Below are positions 37,462 through 45,662 of a stretch of 64,000 nucleotides of DNA, piece by piece; the stretch's first letter is position 1, and every line of letters starts with the position of its first letter. The DNA comes from Ornithinicoccus sp045032955 (GTDB lineage: Bacteria; Actinomycetota; Actinomycetes; Actinomycetales; Dermatophilaceae), in NCBI RefSeq assembly GCF_045032955.1, contig NZ_JBJFZU010000005.1, forward strand, positions 62,001-126,000, read 5' to 3'. Below the pieces are notes generated by a model. The model saw only the letters and a list, made by a program, of their open reading frames with translations. It made no database searches and was not told where the DNA came from. The position numbers and the translations under genes were made by a program.

Positions 37462-40400
37462 TCAGTTCGCCGAGCCCTGCCGGACCAGCCCGCGCAGGGT
37501 CCGCAACGCCACCGACAGCGGCGCCAGGTCCGGCTCCTCCATCCCGCTGACGGTGCGCAGCACCTGGCTGGTCCGCGCCAGCGCCTCTCGCTGCTCGGCC
37601 ATCCAGTCGTGCACCCGGCCCTGCGGGTCCTCGGGGTTCGCCGGGGTCCGCTCCACCACCGTGCGGGCCAGCCCGCGCATGACCCCGTAGAGGTCGTCAC
37701 GCAGCGCGCCACGGGCCAACGAGGCCCACCGGTCCTCCCGGGGCAGGTGCGAGACGTGGGTCAGCAGGTCGTCGACCCGGAACGACTCGGACACCGCGAA
37801 GTAGACCTGGGCCACCTCGGTCACGTCACCGTCGAGCTCCCCGGCCAGCTCGACGATGTCGAGCAGCGAGTAGCTGTCCAGCAGCGAGGCATACACCTCC
37901 GCGACGTCCTCCGGTATGCCCTGCTCGCGGGCCCAGCGGGAGCGCTCGGCCCAGCGCTCACGCTCCTGGCCCTGGAGCAGCTCCCCCAGCCGGGGCACCA
38001 GGTCCTGCACCGGCCCGGCGAAGCGGGCGATCTCCTCGTCCATCCCGGTCGAGAGCGACCGGTTGTTGAGGTACCAGCGCACCGAACGGTCCAGCAGCCG
38101 CCGCATCTCCAGGTAGAGCTCGGTCTGGGCGTCGGTGGACACCACGTTGTCCAGCTGCTCCACCGCCGCGGTGAACCCGGCGAGGTCGAAGACTGAGCGG
38201 GCGACGTGGAACGCCCGGGCGATCTGGGCCACCGTGGCGCCGGTCTCCTCCTCGGCCCGGAAGGCGAAGGACACCCCGCCCCGGTTGACCATCGCGTTCG
38301 CGATCTCGTTGACGACGATCTGCTGCCGCAGCGGGTGCTGGCGGATCTGCTCCTCGGCCCGCTCGCGCAGCGGCTCCGGGAAGTACTCCATCAGGGTGCG
38401 GACCAGGGCCGGGTCGTCGGCCAGCTCGGTCTCGGCCAGGGCCTGCTTCAGCCCGAGCTTGGAGTAGGCCACCAGGACCGAGAACTCCGGGCTGGTCAGA
38501 CCGGTCCCGGCCCGCTCCCGCCGGGCCCACTCCGACTCGTCCGGCAGGAACTCCAGCGCGGGGTCCAGCCCGGCGTGCTCGCCCAGGTGCCGGATCAGCC
38601 GCTGGTGCACGGTCACCATCACCTCGCGCTGGTGCCGGCCGTTGCCGATGAGCACGTTCTGGTCGTAGTTGTGCCGCAGCACCTTGCGGGCGACCTCGTC
38701 GGTCATCGAGGCCAGCAGCTCGTCCCGGGCCTCCAGGGTCATCTCGCCGTCCTGCACGAGCGGCGTGAGGGCGATCTTGATGTTGACCTCGTGGTCGGAG
38801 GTGTCCACCCCGGCTGAGTTGTCGATCGCGTCGGTGTTCACGTGCACCCCGTGCGCGGCCGCCTCGATCCGTCCGCTCTGGGACAGCCCGAGGTTGCCGC
38901 CCTCACCGACCACCCGGACCCGTAGCTGGGAGCCGTCGACCCGGATCGGGTCGTTGGCCCGGTCGCCGATCTCGGCGTCCGACTCGGTCGAGGCCTTGAC
39001 GTAGGTTCCGATGCCGCCGTTCCACAGCAGGTCCGCCGGGGCGGTCAGGATGCCGCGCAGCAGCTCGTGCGGGGCCATCTTGGTGGTGCCCTCCGGCAGC
39101 CCCAGCCGCTGCCGCACCTTGGCGCTCACCGGGATCGACTTCTGGGTGCGCGGGTACACCCCGCCGCCCTCGCTGATCAGCGAGGCGTCGTAGTCCTCCC
39201 AGGTCGAGCGGGGGAGCTCGAAGAGACGCTGCCGCTCGGCGTAGGAGGCGGCCGCGTCCGGGTCGGGGTCCAGGAAGATGTGGCGGTGGTCGAAGGCCGC
39301 GACCAGGCGGATGTGCTCGGAGAGCAGCATCCCGTTGCCGAAGACGTCACCGCTCATGTCACCGACACCGACGACGGTGAAGTCCTCGCTCTGGGTGTCC
39401 AGCCCCAGCTCCCGGAAGTGGCGCTTCACCGACTCCCAGGCACCCTTGGCGGTGATGCCCATGCCCTTGTGGTCGTAGCCGGCGGACCCGCCCGACGCGA
39501 AGGCGTCGTCGAGCCAGAACCCGTAGTCGCGGGCCACCCCGTTGGCGATGTCGGAGAAGGTCGCCGTGCCCTTGTCGGCGGCCACCACCAGGTAGGGGTC
39601 GTCGCCGTCGTGCCGGACGACCCGCTCGGGCACCACGACACTCCCGCCGACCCGGTTGTCGGTGACGTCGAGCATCCCGCTGATGAAGGTCCGGTATGCC
39701 GCCTTCCCCTCCGCCAGCCATCCCTCCCGGTCGGTCCCGGGGTCCGGCAGCTGCTTGGGGAAGAACGCCCCCTTCGACCCGGTGGGCACGATGACGGCGT
39801 TCTTGACCATCTGTGCCTTGACCAGGCCGAGCACCTCGGTCCGGAAGTCCTCACGGCGGTCGCTCCAGCGCAGCCCGCCGCGCGCGACCGAGCCGAACCG
39901 CAGGTGGCTGCCCTCGACCCGGGGCGCGTAGACCCAGATCTCGAAGGCCGGGCGCGGCTCGGGGAGCAGGTCCAGCTGCCCGGGGAGCAGCTTCAGGCTG
40001 ACCCAGGCCTTGGGTCGGCCGTCGGCGTCGCGCTGGTAGAAGTTCGTCCGCAGCGCCGCCAGCACCACGTCACCCAGCCCCCGCAGGATCCGGTCCTGGT
40101 CCAGGCTCGCCACCTCGTCCAGGCCGAGCGTCAGCGTCTCCGCGGCCTCCCGGACGGCGGCTGCGCGCTCCTCCTCGTCCTGGTCGGCGTCGGGGTCGAA
40201 ACGGGCCTCGAAGAGCTCGATCAGTGCCCACGCGATCCGCGGGTTGCTGGTCAACGCCTCCTCCAGGTAGTCGAGGCTGAAGGTGCCGACCTGTCGCAGG
40301 TAGCGCACCAGGGTCCGCAGGATGACGACCCGGCGCCAGTCCAGGTCGGCGGTCAGCACCAGGGAGTTCAGCGTGTCCGACTCTGCGTCCCCTCCCCAGA

Positions 40401-42285
40401 CCGCCGTGAACGCGTCCTCGAAGGCGGCGGCGACCTGCTCCTCGGTGCGGTGCTCGCCGCCGGACCACACGGCCTCGTCCGCGGCCCGCAGCGCGAAGTC
40501 GTAGATGTAGTCCGTCTCCCCGTCCCGTCCCTGCAGCTCGTAGGGACGCTGGACCGTCACCTCCAGGCCCAGGTGCGCGAAGACCGGGAGCACGTGGGTC
40601 AACGACATCGGCTCCGCCCGGTAGACCTTGAGCCTCCGCTCCCCCGGCCTGTCCTCGGTGGCGCGGTAGACGTGCGGCCGGGCGGAGGCCCGGCTGCCGT
40701 GCAGCTCGCCGAGACGCAGCAGGTCGGTGTAGGCGGCGGCCCCGTCGAAGTCCTCCTTGTAGGCCTCCGGGAAGGCGTCGGCGTAACGGGCCACGAGGTC
40801 GCCGGTGGCGCCCTCGTCGTCCACGTGCTCGGCGACCGCGTCGCCCAGGCTCTCCACCCAGGTGCGGGTGACGGCCGCGACCCGCCGCTGCAGGTCCGCA
40901 GTGTCCACCTCGTCGGCAGCGCGGCCGGCGGGCAGGGTGATGACGAAGTGCAGCTGGGCCAGCGGGCCGTCCCCGATGCGGGTCGCGTAGTCGGCCAGCT
41001 CGCCGCCGTAGACCTCCTCCAGCAGGTGCTGGACCCGCAGCCGGTTCGTGGTGTTGTAACGGTCCCGCGGCAGGTAGACGAGGGCGCTCACGAAGCGTCC
41101 GAACTCGTCGATCCGGGGGTAGATCCTGGCGGCCGGGCGCTCGATCAGCCGCACCACGTCGAGTGCGGTCCGGGAGAGCACCTCGACCGGGGCCTGGAAC
41201 AGCTCGTCCCGCGGGTATGCCTCGAGCACGCTCAGCAGGTCCTTGCCCGAGTGGCTGTCCGGGGTGAACCCCGAGTTCTCGAGCACCTCGCGGACCTTGG
41301 CCCCCACGATCGGCAACCGGGTGGTGGACTCGGCGTAGGCGCTCTGGGTGAACAGCCCGAGGAAGCGGTGCTCCCCGATGACGGCGCCCGACTCGTCGAA
41401 GCGACGGACCCCGATGTAGTCCAGCGGGACGGTGCGGTGCACGGTCGCCCGGCTGTTGGCCTTGGTCACCGCCAGCAGGATCGGCTCCCGTGCCGAGTCG
41501 GCCGCCTGCGGCCGCAGCACCTTCGTCCCGGTGCCGGTCCCGCCTCCGTCGGCTGCGCCGCCCCCCGCCCCCTCGGGGTCGCGCAGGATCCCCAGCCCGC
41601 TGCCGGGGACCGTCCTCAGCGCCAGTCCCTCGTCGGTCTCGACCAGGTCGTAGCACCGGTAGCCGAGGTAGGTGTAGTGGTGGTCGTCGATCCAGGTGAG
41701 GAAGTCGACGGCGGACTGCACCTGCTGGGCGTCGACGCTGCGGGGAGGGCTGATCTCCAGCTCGTCGACGAGTGCGCGTGCGCGCTGACGCATCCGGCCC
41801 CAGTCGTCGCAGGCCCGCCGGACGTCGCCCAGCACCCGCTCCAGCCCGGCCCGCAGGGACTCACGGTCGTCCAGGTCCGGGACCCGGTCCACCTCGACAT
41901 GGATCCAGGACTCCAGCCGCTGGCCGTCCCCGACCCGTTGCGCCGAGACGTCCAGCACGTGTCCGCCGGCTTCGTCCACCACCAGCTGCGGGTGCAGCAG
42001 CTGCTGCACCGAGAGCCCGTGACGGGCGATCTCGCCGAGCACGGAGTCCACCAGGAAGGGCATGTCGTCGGTGACCACCTGGACCGCGGTCTGCCGGCTG
42101 GTCCAGCCGCCCTGCTCCATGGTGGGGTTCAGCACCCTGATCGCCGCCGTGCCCGCGGCCCTGCCCGTGGACAGCTCGGCCATCGACCGCGCCATGGCGG
42201 ACAGCTGGTCCGGCTCACGGTCAGCCAGCTCGGCCGGGGCCCGGTGCTGGTAGAAGCGGTCGGTCAGCGTGTCTGTGGACACCAT
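37462..42285 (-). CDS. gdh: NAD-specific glutamate dehydrogenase, large (180-kDa) type
   Basis: A 1,607-residue enzyme that oxidises glutamate to 2-oxoglutarate and ammonia. It has long N-terminal ACT-like and helical regulatory regions, a catalytic core with RGGLRWSDRREDFRTEVLGL and KNAVIVPTGSKGAFF near residues 800-840, and a dinucleotide domain with FTVVGVGDMSGDVFGNGML. The C-terminal helical domain has the ASLLDSYSLLDIVELA region. The size fits the L-180 class known in Mycobacterium and Streptomyces, which is regulated by PknG/GarA-type signalling in mycobacteria. A -10 TAGTCT lies at 42345-42350. With pruA downstream on the same strand it would complete proline-to-2-oxoglutarate breakdown. 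Confidence 0.96.
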   Translation of the reverse strand: MVSTDTLTDRFYQHRAPAELADREPDQLSAMARSMAELSTGRAAGTAAIRVLNPTMEQGGWTSRQTAVQVVTDDMPFLVDSVLGEIARHGLSVQQLLHPQLVVDEAGGHVLDVSAQRVGDGQRLESWIHVEVDRVPDLDDRESLRAGLERVLGDVRRACDDWGRMRQRARALVDELEISPPRSVDAQQVQSAVDFLTWIDDHHYTYLGYRCYDLVETDEGLALRTVPGSGLGILRDPEGAGGGAADGGGTGTGTKVLRPQAADSAREPILLAVTKANSRATVHRTVPLDYIGVRRFDESGAVIGEHRFLGLFTQSAYAESTTRLPIVGAKVREVLENSGFTPDSHSGKDLLSVLEAYPRDELFQAPVEVLSRTALDVVRLIERPAARIYPRIDEFGRFVSALVYLPRDRYNTTNRLRVQHLLEEVYGGELADYATRIGDGPLAQLHFVITLPAGRAADEVDTADLQRRVAAVTRTWVESLGDAVAEHVDDEGATGDLVARYADAFPEAYKEDFDGAAAYTDLLRLGELHGSRASARPHVYRATEDRPGERRLKVYRAEPMSLTHVLPVFAHLGLEVTVQRPYELQGRDGETDYIYDFALRAADEAVWSGGEHRTEEQVAAAFEDAFTAVWGGDAESDTLNSLVLTADLDWRRVVILRTLVRYLRQVGTFSLDYLEEALTSNPRIAWALIELFEARFDPDADQDEEERAAAVREAAETLTLGLDEVASLDQDRILRGLGDVVLAALRTNFYQRDADGRPKAWVSLKLLPGQLDLLPEPRPAFEIWVYAPRVEGSHLRFGSVARGGLRWSDRREDFRTEVLGLVKAQMVKNAVIVPTGSKGAFFPKQLPDPGTDREGWLAEGKAAYRTFISGMLDVTDNRVGGSVVVPERVVRHDGDDPYLVVAADKGTATFSDIANGVARDYGFWLDDAFASGGSAGYDHKGMGITAKGAWESVKRHFRELGLDTQSEDFTVVGVGDMSGDVFGNGMLLSEHIRLVAAFDHRHIFLDPDPDAAASYAERQRLFELPRSTWEDYDASLISEGGGVYPRTQKSIPVSAKVRQRLGLPEGTTKMAPHELLRGILTAPADLLWNGGIGTYVKASTESDAEIGDRANDPIRVDGSQLRVRVVGEGGNLGLSQSGRIEAAAHGVHVNTDAIDNSAGVDTSDHEVNIKIALTPLVQDGEMTLEARDELLASMTDEVARKVLRHNYDQNVLIGNGRHQREVMVTVHQRLIRHLGEHAGLDPALEFLPDESEWARRERAGTGLTSPEFSVLVAYSKLGLKQALAETELADDPALVRTLMEYFPEPLRERAEEQIRQHPLRQQIVVNEIANAMVNRGGVSFAFRAEEETGATVAQIARAFHVARSVFDLAGFTAAVEQLDNVVSTDAQTELYLEMRRLLDRSVRWYLNNRSLSTGMDEEIARFAGPVQDLVPRLGELLQGQERERWAERSRWAREQGIPEDVAEVYASLLDSYSLLDIVELAGELDGDVTEVAQVYFAVSESFRVDDLLTHVSHLPREDRWASLARGALRDDLYGVMRGLARTVVERTPANPEDPQGRVHDWMAEQREALARTSQVLRTVSGMEEPDLAPLSVALRTLRGLVRQGSAN

Positions 42286-42344
42286 CGGAAAGGGCTCTCC
42301 TCGGGTCGAACGGCCGGGGCGCACGCCGCTGTGCGCTGCCGCTC

Positions 42345-42350
42345 AGACTA
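42345..42350 (-). promoter_or_regulatory. -10 element TAGTCT of glutamate dehydrogenase gene
   Basis: TAGTCT on the minus strand would give a 5' UTR of about 50 nt containing GAGGAGAG, so this gene, unlike several neighbours, has a leader. Confidence 0.4.
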
Positions 42351-42392
42351 CCCGGCTGGGGACGAGCGCGGCGGGGGCGCACCGACCCGGCC

Positions 42393-42398
42393 TACAGT
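42393..42398 (+). promoter_or_regulatory. -10 element TACAGT of gene at 42406
   Basis: TACAGT ends 7 nt before the ATG at 42406. An ATG at 42400 would begin only 1 nt after the box and would be excluded from the RNA, so it cannot be the start. Confidence 0.55.
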
Positions 42399-42405
42399 GA
42401 TGACC

Positions 42406-42882
42406 ATGCCTCGCCCGCACGGCCCCGCCGGTGCGCCGACCGACGTCCCGGCGACCTCCTCCGGCGCTGCCCTGCTGCACGCGGTGGACGAGCTGGCCGG
42501 GCTGGCCCCGGATTTGGGCTGGTCGGAGGCGAGCGGGGTCACCGAGGCCCTCCTGGACGGCCTGGCGCACCGGCTGGCCGACGCCGCGACGGACCGGGAG
42601 GAACCGCGCCCCCTGCCGCTCGTGGTCGGGGCGATCGGCGAGCCGGACCGCCCTCCGGACCACGCGTCCTGCCGGGCCGCGTCGGCGCGGCTGAGGGCCC
42701 TGTCCCCGCTGCTGACGGCCGACCCGCGGCCGTGGGCGGCCGAGGGCGGCACGATCATGGTCGAGCTGGGGGACCTCCTGGACCACCTGGCCGAGCGGAC
42801 CCGTCGCGCGGGGCTGACCCGTTCCGACAAGGGGGTCGTGCTCCGCCGCCTGCACGCCCTGCAGCGGCGTCTGCGCGGCTGA
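42406..42882 (+). CDS. Hypothetical actinobacterial protein
   Basis: A 158-residue soluble protein of no recognised family, starting MPRPHGPAGAPTD. After a disordered 20-residue start it is mostly helical, with LLHAVDELAGLAPDLGWSEASG, GLAHRLADAATDREE and a basic C-terminus (SDKGVVLRRLHALQRRLRG). No signal peptide or membrane span is present. The start is defined by the leaderless promoter. It lies divergently from the glutamate dehydrogenase gene and 28 bp before a DUF2505 gene that has its own -10. Function cannot be inferred. Confidence 0.7.
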   Translation: MPRPHGPAGAPTDVPATSSGAALLHAVDELAGLAPDLGWSEASGVTEALLDGLAHRLADAATDREEPRPLPLVVGAIGEPDRPPDHASCRAASARLRALSPLLTADPRPWAAEGGTIMVELGDLLDHLAERTRRAGLTRSDKGVVLRRLHALQRRLRG

Positions 42883-42898
42883 GCCGACCCCGAGGTCG

Positions 42899-42904
42899 TA
42901 GCGT
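42899..42904 (+). promoter_or_regulatory. -10 element TAGCGT of DUF2505 gene
   Basis: TAGCGT ends 6 nt before the ATG at 42911. The in-frame GTG at 42905 would lie upstream of the expected RNA start, so ATG is chosen. Confidence 0.5.
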
Positions 42905-42910
42905 GTGCCC

Positions 42911-43423
42911 ATGAAGATCACCGAGACGGTCACCCACCCGGCGGACCCGCAGCGCACCTTCGAGATGCTGACCGACCACGGCTACCAGGTGCTGCGCTGC
43001 GAGCGTTCCGGCGCGGTCGACCAGACCGTCACCATCGAGACGTCGACCGACGGCGTGACCACGGTGGTGACCCAGCGGCACATGTCCAGCGACGACATCC
43101 AGGGCCTGCCCGACGTCGCCAAGAGGGTCGTCGGACCCCAGCTGCTCGTCGTGGAGACCGTGCGCTGGGGCTCACCGGACGCCGACGGGGACCGCGAGGG
43201 GGCGATGAGCCTGGAGCTGCCCGGGGTCCCGGTGAGCTTTACCGGCGGCGTGCACCTGCGACGCACCCCCGACCCCGGGGTCACCTCGCACGTGGTGGAC
43301 GGCGAGCTGGAGGCCAGCATCCCCTTCCTCGGCCGTCGGATCGAGCAGATGGTCGGTGCCCAGATCCACCAGGTGGTGCAGCTCGAGGAGCAGGTCGCCC
43401 GGGAGTGGCTCGGGAACCACTGA
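42911..43423 (+). CDS. DUF2505-like START/SRPBCC protein
   Basis: A 170-residue protein with the alternation of strands expected for the SRPBCC fold: MKITETVTHPADPQRTFEMLTDHGYQ, then VTIETSTDGVTTVVTQRHM, PGVTSHVVDGELEASIPFLGRRIEQMVG and a final long helix (HQVVQLEEQVAREWLGNH). DUF2505 proteins are small actinobacterial members with an internal hydrophobic pocket for an unknown ligand. The family placement is from these features without a search. It converges on pruA. Confidence 0.75.
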   Translation: MKITETVTHPADPQRTFEMLTDHGYQVLRCERSGAVDQTVTIETSTDGVTTVVTQRHMSSDDIQGLPDVAKRVVGPQLLVVETVRWGSPDADGDREGAMSLELPGVPVSFTGGVHLRRTPDPGVTSHVVDGELEASIPFLGRRIEQMVGAQIHQVVQLEEQVAREWLGNH

Positions 43424-43445
43424 CCCGGGCGACCGGCGCGGGTGC

Positions 43446-45077
43446 TCAGCCCATGTGCGGGTAGCGGTAGTCCGTCGGCGGGACGAAGGTCTCCTTGATG
43501 ACGCGGGTGTTCACCCAGCGCTGCAGGTTGGCCGGGGACCCCGCCTTGTCGTTGGTCCCCGACGCCCTGGCCCCGCCGAAGGGCTGCTGGCCCACGACGG
43601 CGCCGGTCGGCTTGTCGTTGATGTAGAAGTTGCCGGCCGCGAACCGCAGCCGCTCGACCGCCTGGCCGACAGCGGCACGGTCCTGCGCGATCACCGCACC
43701 GGTCAGCGCGTAGGGCGCCACCGACTCCATCTGGTCCAGCATCGAGGACCACTGGTCGTCAGGGTAGACGTGCACCGTGAGGATCGGGCCGAAGTACTCG
43801 GTGCTGAGCATCTCGTGCGCCGGGTCCTGGACCACCGCGAGGGTGGGGCGGACGAAGTAGCCGACCGCGTCGTCGTAGCTGCCACCCGCGACGACCTCGA
43901 CCTTGTCGTCACGGTGGGCCCGGTCGATGACGTCCTTGTGCTTGGCGAAGGCGCGCTCGTCGATGACCGCCCCCATGAAGTTGGAGAAGTCCCGCACGTC
44001 ACCGACCTGGATGCCCTCGATCGTCTGGGCGATCTCGTCGCGGATCTGCGCCCAGACCGAGGCCGGGACGTAGGCCCGCGAGGCCGCGGAGCACTTCTGC
44101 CCCTGGAACTCGTAGGCGCCGCGCACCATCGCCGTCCGCAGCACGTCGAGGTCGGCGCTCGGGTGGGCCACGATGAAGTCCTTGCCCCCGGTCTCGCCGA
44201 CGATGCGTGGGTAGGAACGGTAGGTCGACAGGCCGGTGCCGATCTCCCGCCAGAGCATGTTGAAGACGGCGGTCGACCCGGTGAAGTGGACACCGGCGAG
44301 GTCCGGGCTCGCCAGCACCGCCTCGGAGATCGCCGGGCCGGTGCCGGTGACCATGTTGATCACCCCCGGGGGCAGCCCGGCCGCCGCGAGCAGCTCCATC
44401 ATGACGCTGGCCGCCCGCTGCTGGGTGGTGGCCGGCTTCCAGACGACGGTGTTGCCCATCAGCGCCGGTGCCGTCGGCAGGTTGCCGCCGATCGCGGTGA
44501 AGTTGAACGGGGTGACGGCGTAGACGAAACCTTCCAGCGGACGCTGGTCGATCCGGTTCCAGGTGCCCGGCGAGTTGCGGATGGGCTGCTCGGTCAGCAG
44601 TTCCCGGCCGTAGTGCACGTTGAAGCGCCAGAAGTCGGCGAGCTCGCAGGCCGCGTCGATCTCGGCCTGGGTCGCGGTCTTGCTCTGGCCCAGCATGGTC
44701 GCCGCGTTCATCCGGGCCCGCCAGGGGCCGGTGAGCAGGTCGGCGGCCTTGAGGAAGACGGAGGCCCGCTCCTCGTAGGACATCCTTCGCCAGGCGACGC
44801 CGGCCTCCAGCGACGCCGCGATGGCCGCGTTCGCGTCCTTCTTGGTGCCGTCCCGCAAGGTGCCCAGCACCTCCGCATGGGCGTGCGGCTGCACCACCTC
44901 GATGGCCGAACCACCCCCGGTCACCCGTTCCCCGCCGATGACGTGGGGCAGGTCCACGGGAGAGGCCGCCATCTCCGCGAGGGCGGCCTCCAGGGAGCCC
45001 CGCTCGGGGCTGCCGGGGGCGTAGTCCAGCACCGGCTCGTTGTACGGGCTGGGCACGTCGACGATGGCATCCATCAT
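43446..45077 (-). CDS. pruA: L-glutamate gamma-semialdehyde dehydrogenase (P5C dehydrogenase)
   Basis: A 543-residue aldehyde dehydrogenase that makes glutamate from the proline breakdown intermediate. The catalytic Cys329 is in EFQGQKCSAASRAY and the general base Glu295 is in VGETGGKDF. The cofactor region reads YAVTPFNFTAIGGNLPTAPALMGNTVVWKPA, and the tail TGAVVGQQPFGGARASGTNDKAG is typical of the P5C dehydrogenase branch. The first ATG overlaps the DUF6912-like stop (ATGA); the next codon is also ATG and has the better AAGGA spacing. Proline dehydrogenase (putA/B) is not in view. The NAD-glutamate dehydrogenase lies downstream, beyond two genes on the other strand. Confidence 0.95.
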   Translation of the reverse strand: MMDAIVDVPSPYNEPVLDYAPGSPERGSLEAALAEMAASPVDLPHVIGGERVTGGGSAIEVVQPHAHAEVLGTLRDGTKKDANAAIAASLEAGVAWRRMSYEERASVFLKAADLLTGPWRARMNAATMLGQSKTATQAEIDAACELADFWRFNVHYGRELLTEQPIRNSPGTWNRIDQRPLEGFVYAVTPFNFTAIGGNLPTAPALMGNTVVWKPATTQQRAASVMMELLAAAGLPPGVINMVTGTGPAISEAVLASPDLAGVHFTGSTAVFNMLWREIGTGLSTYRSYPRIVGETGGKDFIVAHPSADLDVLRTAMVRGAYEFQGQKCSAASRAYVPASVWAQIRDEIAQTIEGIQVGDVRDFSNFMGAVIDERAFAKHKDVIDRAHRDDKVEVVAGGSYDDAVGYFVRPTLAVVQDPAHEMLSTEYFGPILTVHVYPDDQWSSMLDQMESVAPYALTGAVIAQDRAAVGQAVERLRFAAGNFYINDKPTGAVVGQQPFGGARASGTNDKAGSPANLQRWVNTRVIKETFVPPTDYRYPHMG

Positions 45078-45556
45078 GAGTCCTTCTCTGTCGGTCCACG
45101 GTGGTCGTGGGTGGGCTGTCCGGAGGCGGCGAGCGCCAGGTCGAGGACCAGGTCGAGCTCGGTGGTGTCGAACCAGGACAGCTCGAGCTCCAGGTCCTGG
45201 TCCGGTCCAGGCAGGGCGCGGGGGTCACCCGTCACGACGTCGTCGCCCAGGTAGAGCGCGGCGACGCGAGGGAGGGTCAGACCGGACACCTGCACCCAGG
45301 GCCCGTCCCCGGGCGTCACGTCCGCACCCTCCAGGTCGGCGGCGACGAGCACCACCGGGGCGCCGTCCGCGACGAGACGCTCCGCGGCCACCTGCGCGAC
45401 CGCGTGCTCCGCCTCCTCCTCCTCGAGGTCCTGCGCCGTCGCGCGGACCGCGTCGGTGACGGCGGTGGCCGTGAGCGGGCCGGTCAGGGACCGCTCCCGG
45501 CGCAGTTCCGCGAGCTGGTCGGGACCCAGCGGTAGGTAGCACCGCACCGTCTGCAT
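45074..45556 (-). CDS. DUF6912-like hypothetical protein
   Basis: A 160-residue acidic protein starting MQTVRCYLPLGPDQLAELRRERSLTGPLTATAVTDAVRA. It has a central EEEEAEHAVAQVAAERLV helix and alternating strands (PVVLVAADLEGADV, WVQVSGLTLPRVAALYLGDD), ending in acidic ELELSWFDTTELDLVL. These features fit the actinobacterial DUF6912 group, recalled rather than searched. A GAGGAGG site 5 nt before the ATG fixes the start. Its stop overlaps the pruA start, so the two are likely co-translated. Function is unknown. Confidence 0.7.
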   Translation of the reverse strand: MQTVRCYLPLGPDQLAELRRERSLTGPLTATAVTDAVRATAQDLEEEEAEHAVAQVAAERLVADGAPVVLVAADLEGADVTPGDGPWVQVSGLTLPRVAALYLGDDVVTGDPRALPGPDQDLELELSWFDTTELDLVLDLALAASGQPTHDHRGPTEKDS

Positions 45557-45662
45557 ACCGGCCTCCTCGTCGACGTCCTCGCGTCCCTCGGCGTCGCCGC
45601 CCAGGGAGCCTCCCGTCCCATCGTCGCAGACCTGCGGCGTCCGCCGGGACAGGGCGTCCGGC

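Noticed and set aside
39067..42882. A very long plus-strand open frame (about 1,270 codons) opposite the glutamate dehydrogenase gene
   Set aside because: It is the GC-rich antisense shadow of a real gene. Its sequence is low-complexity Val/Gly/His/Arg, and only its last 159 codons, from 42406, are a real gene with its own promoter.
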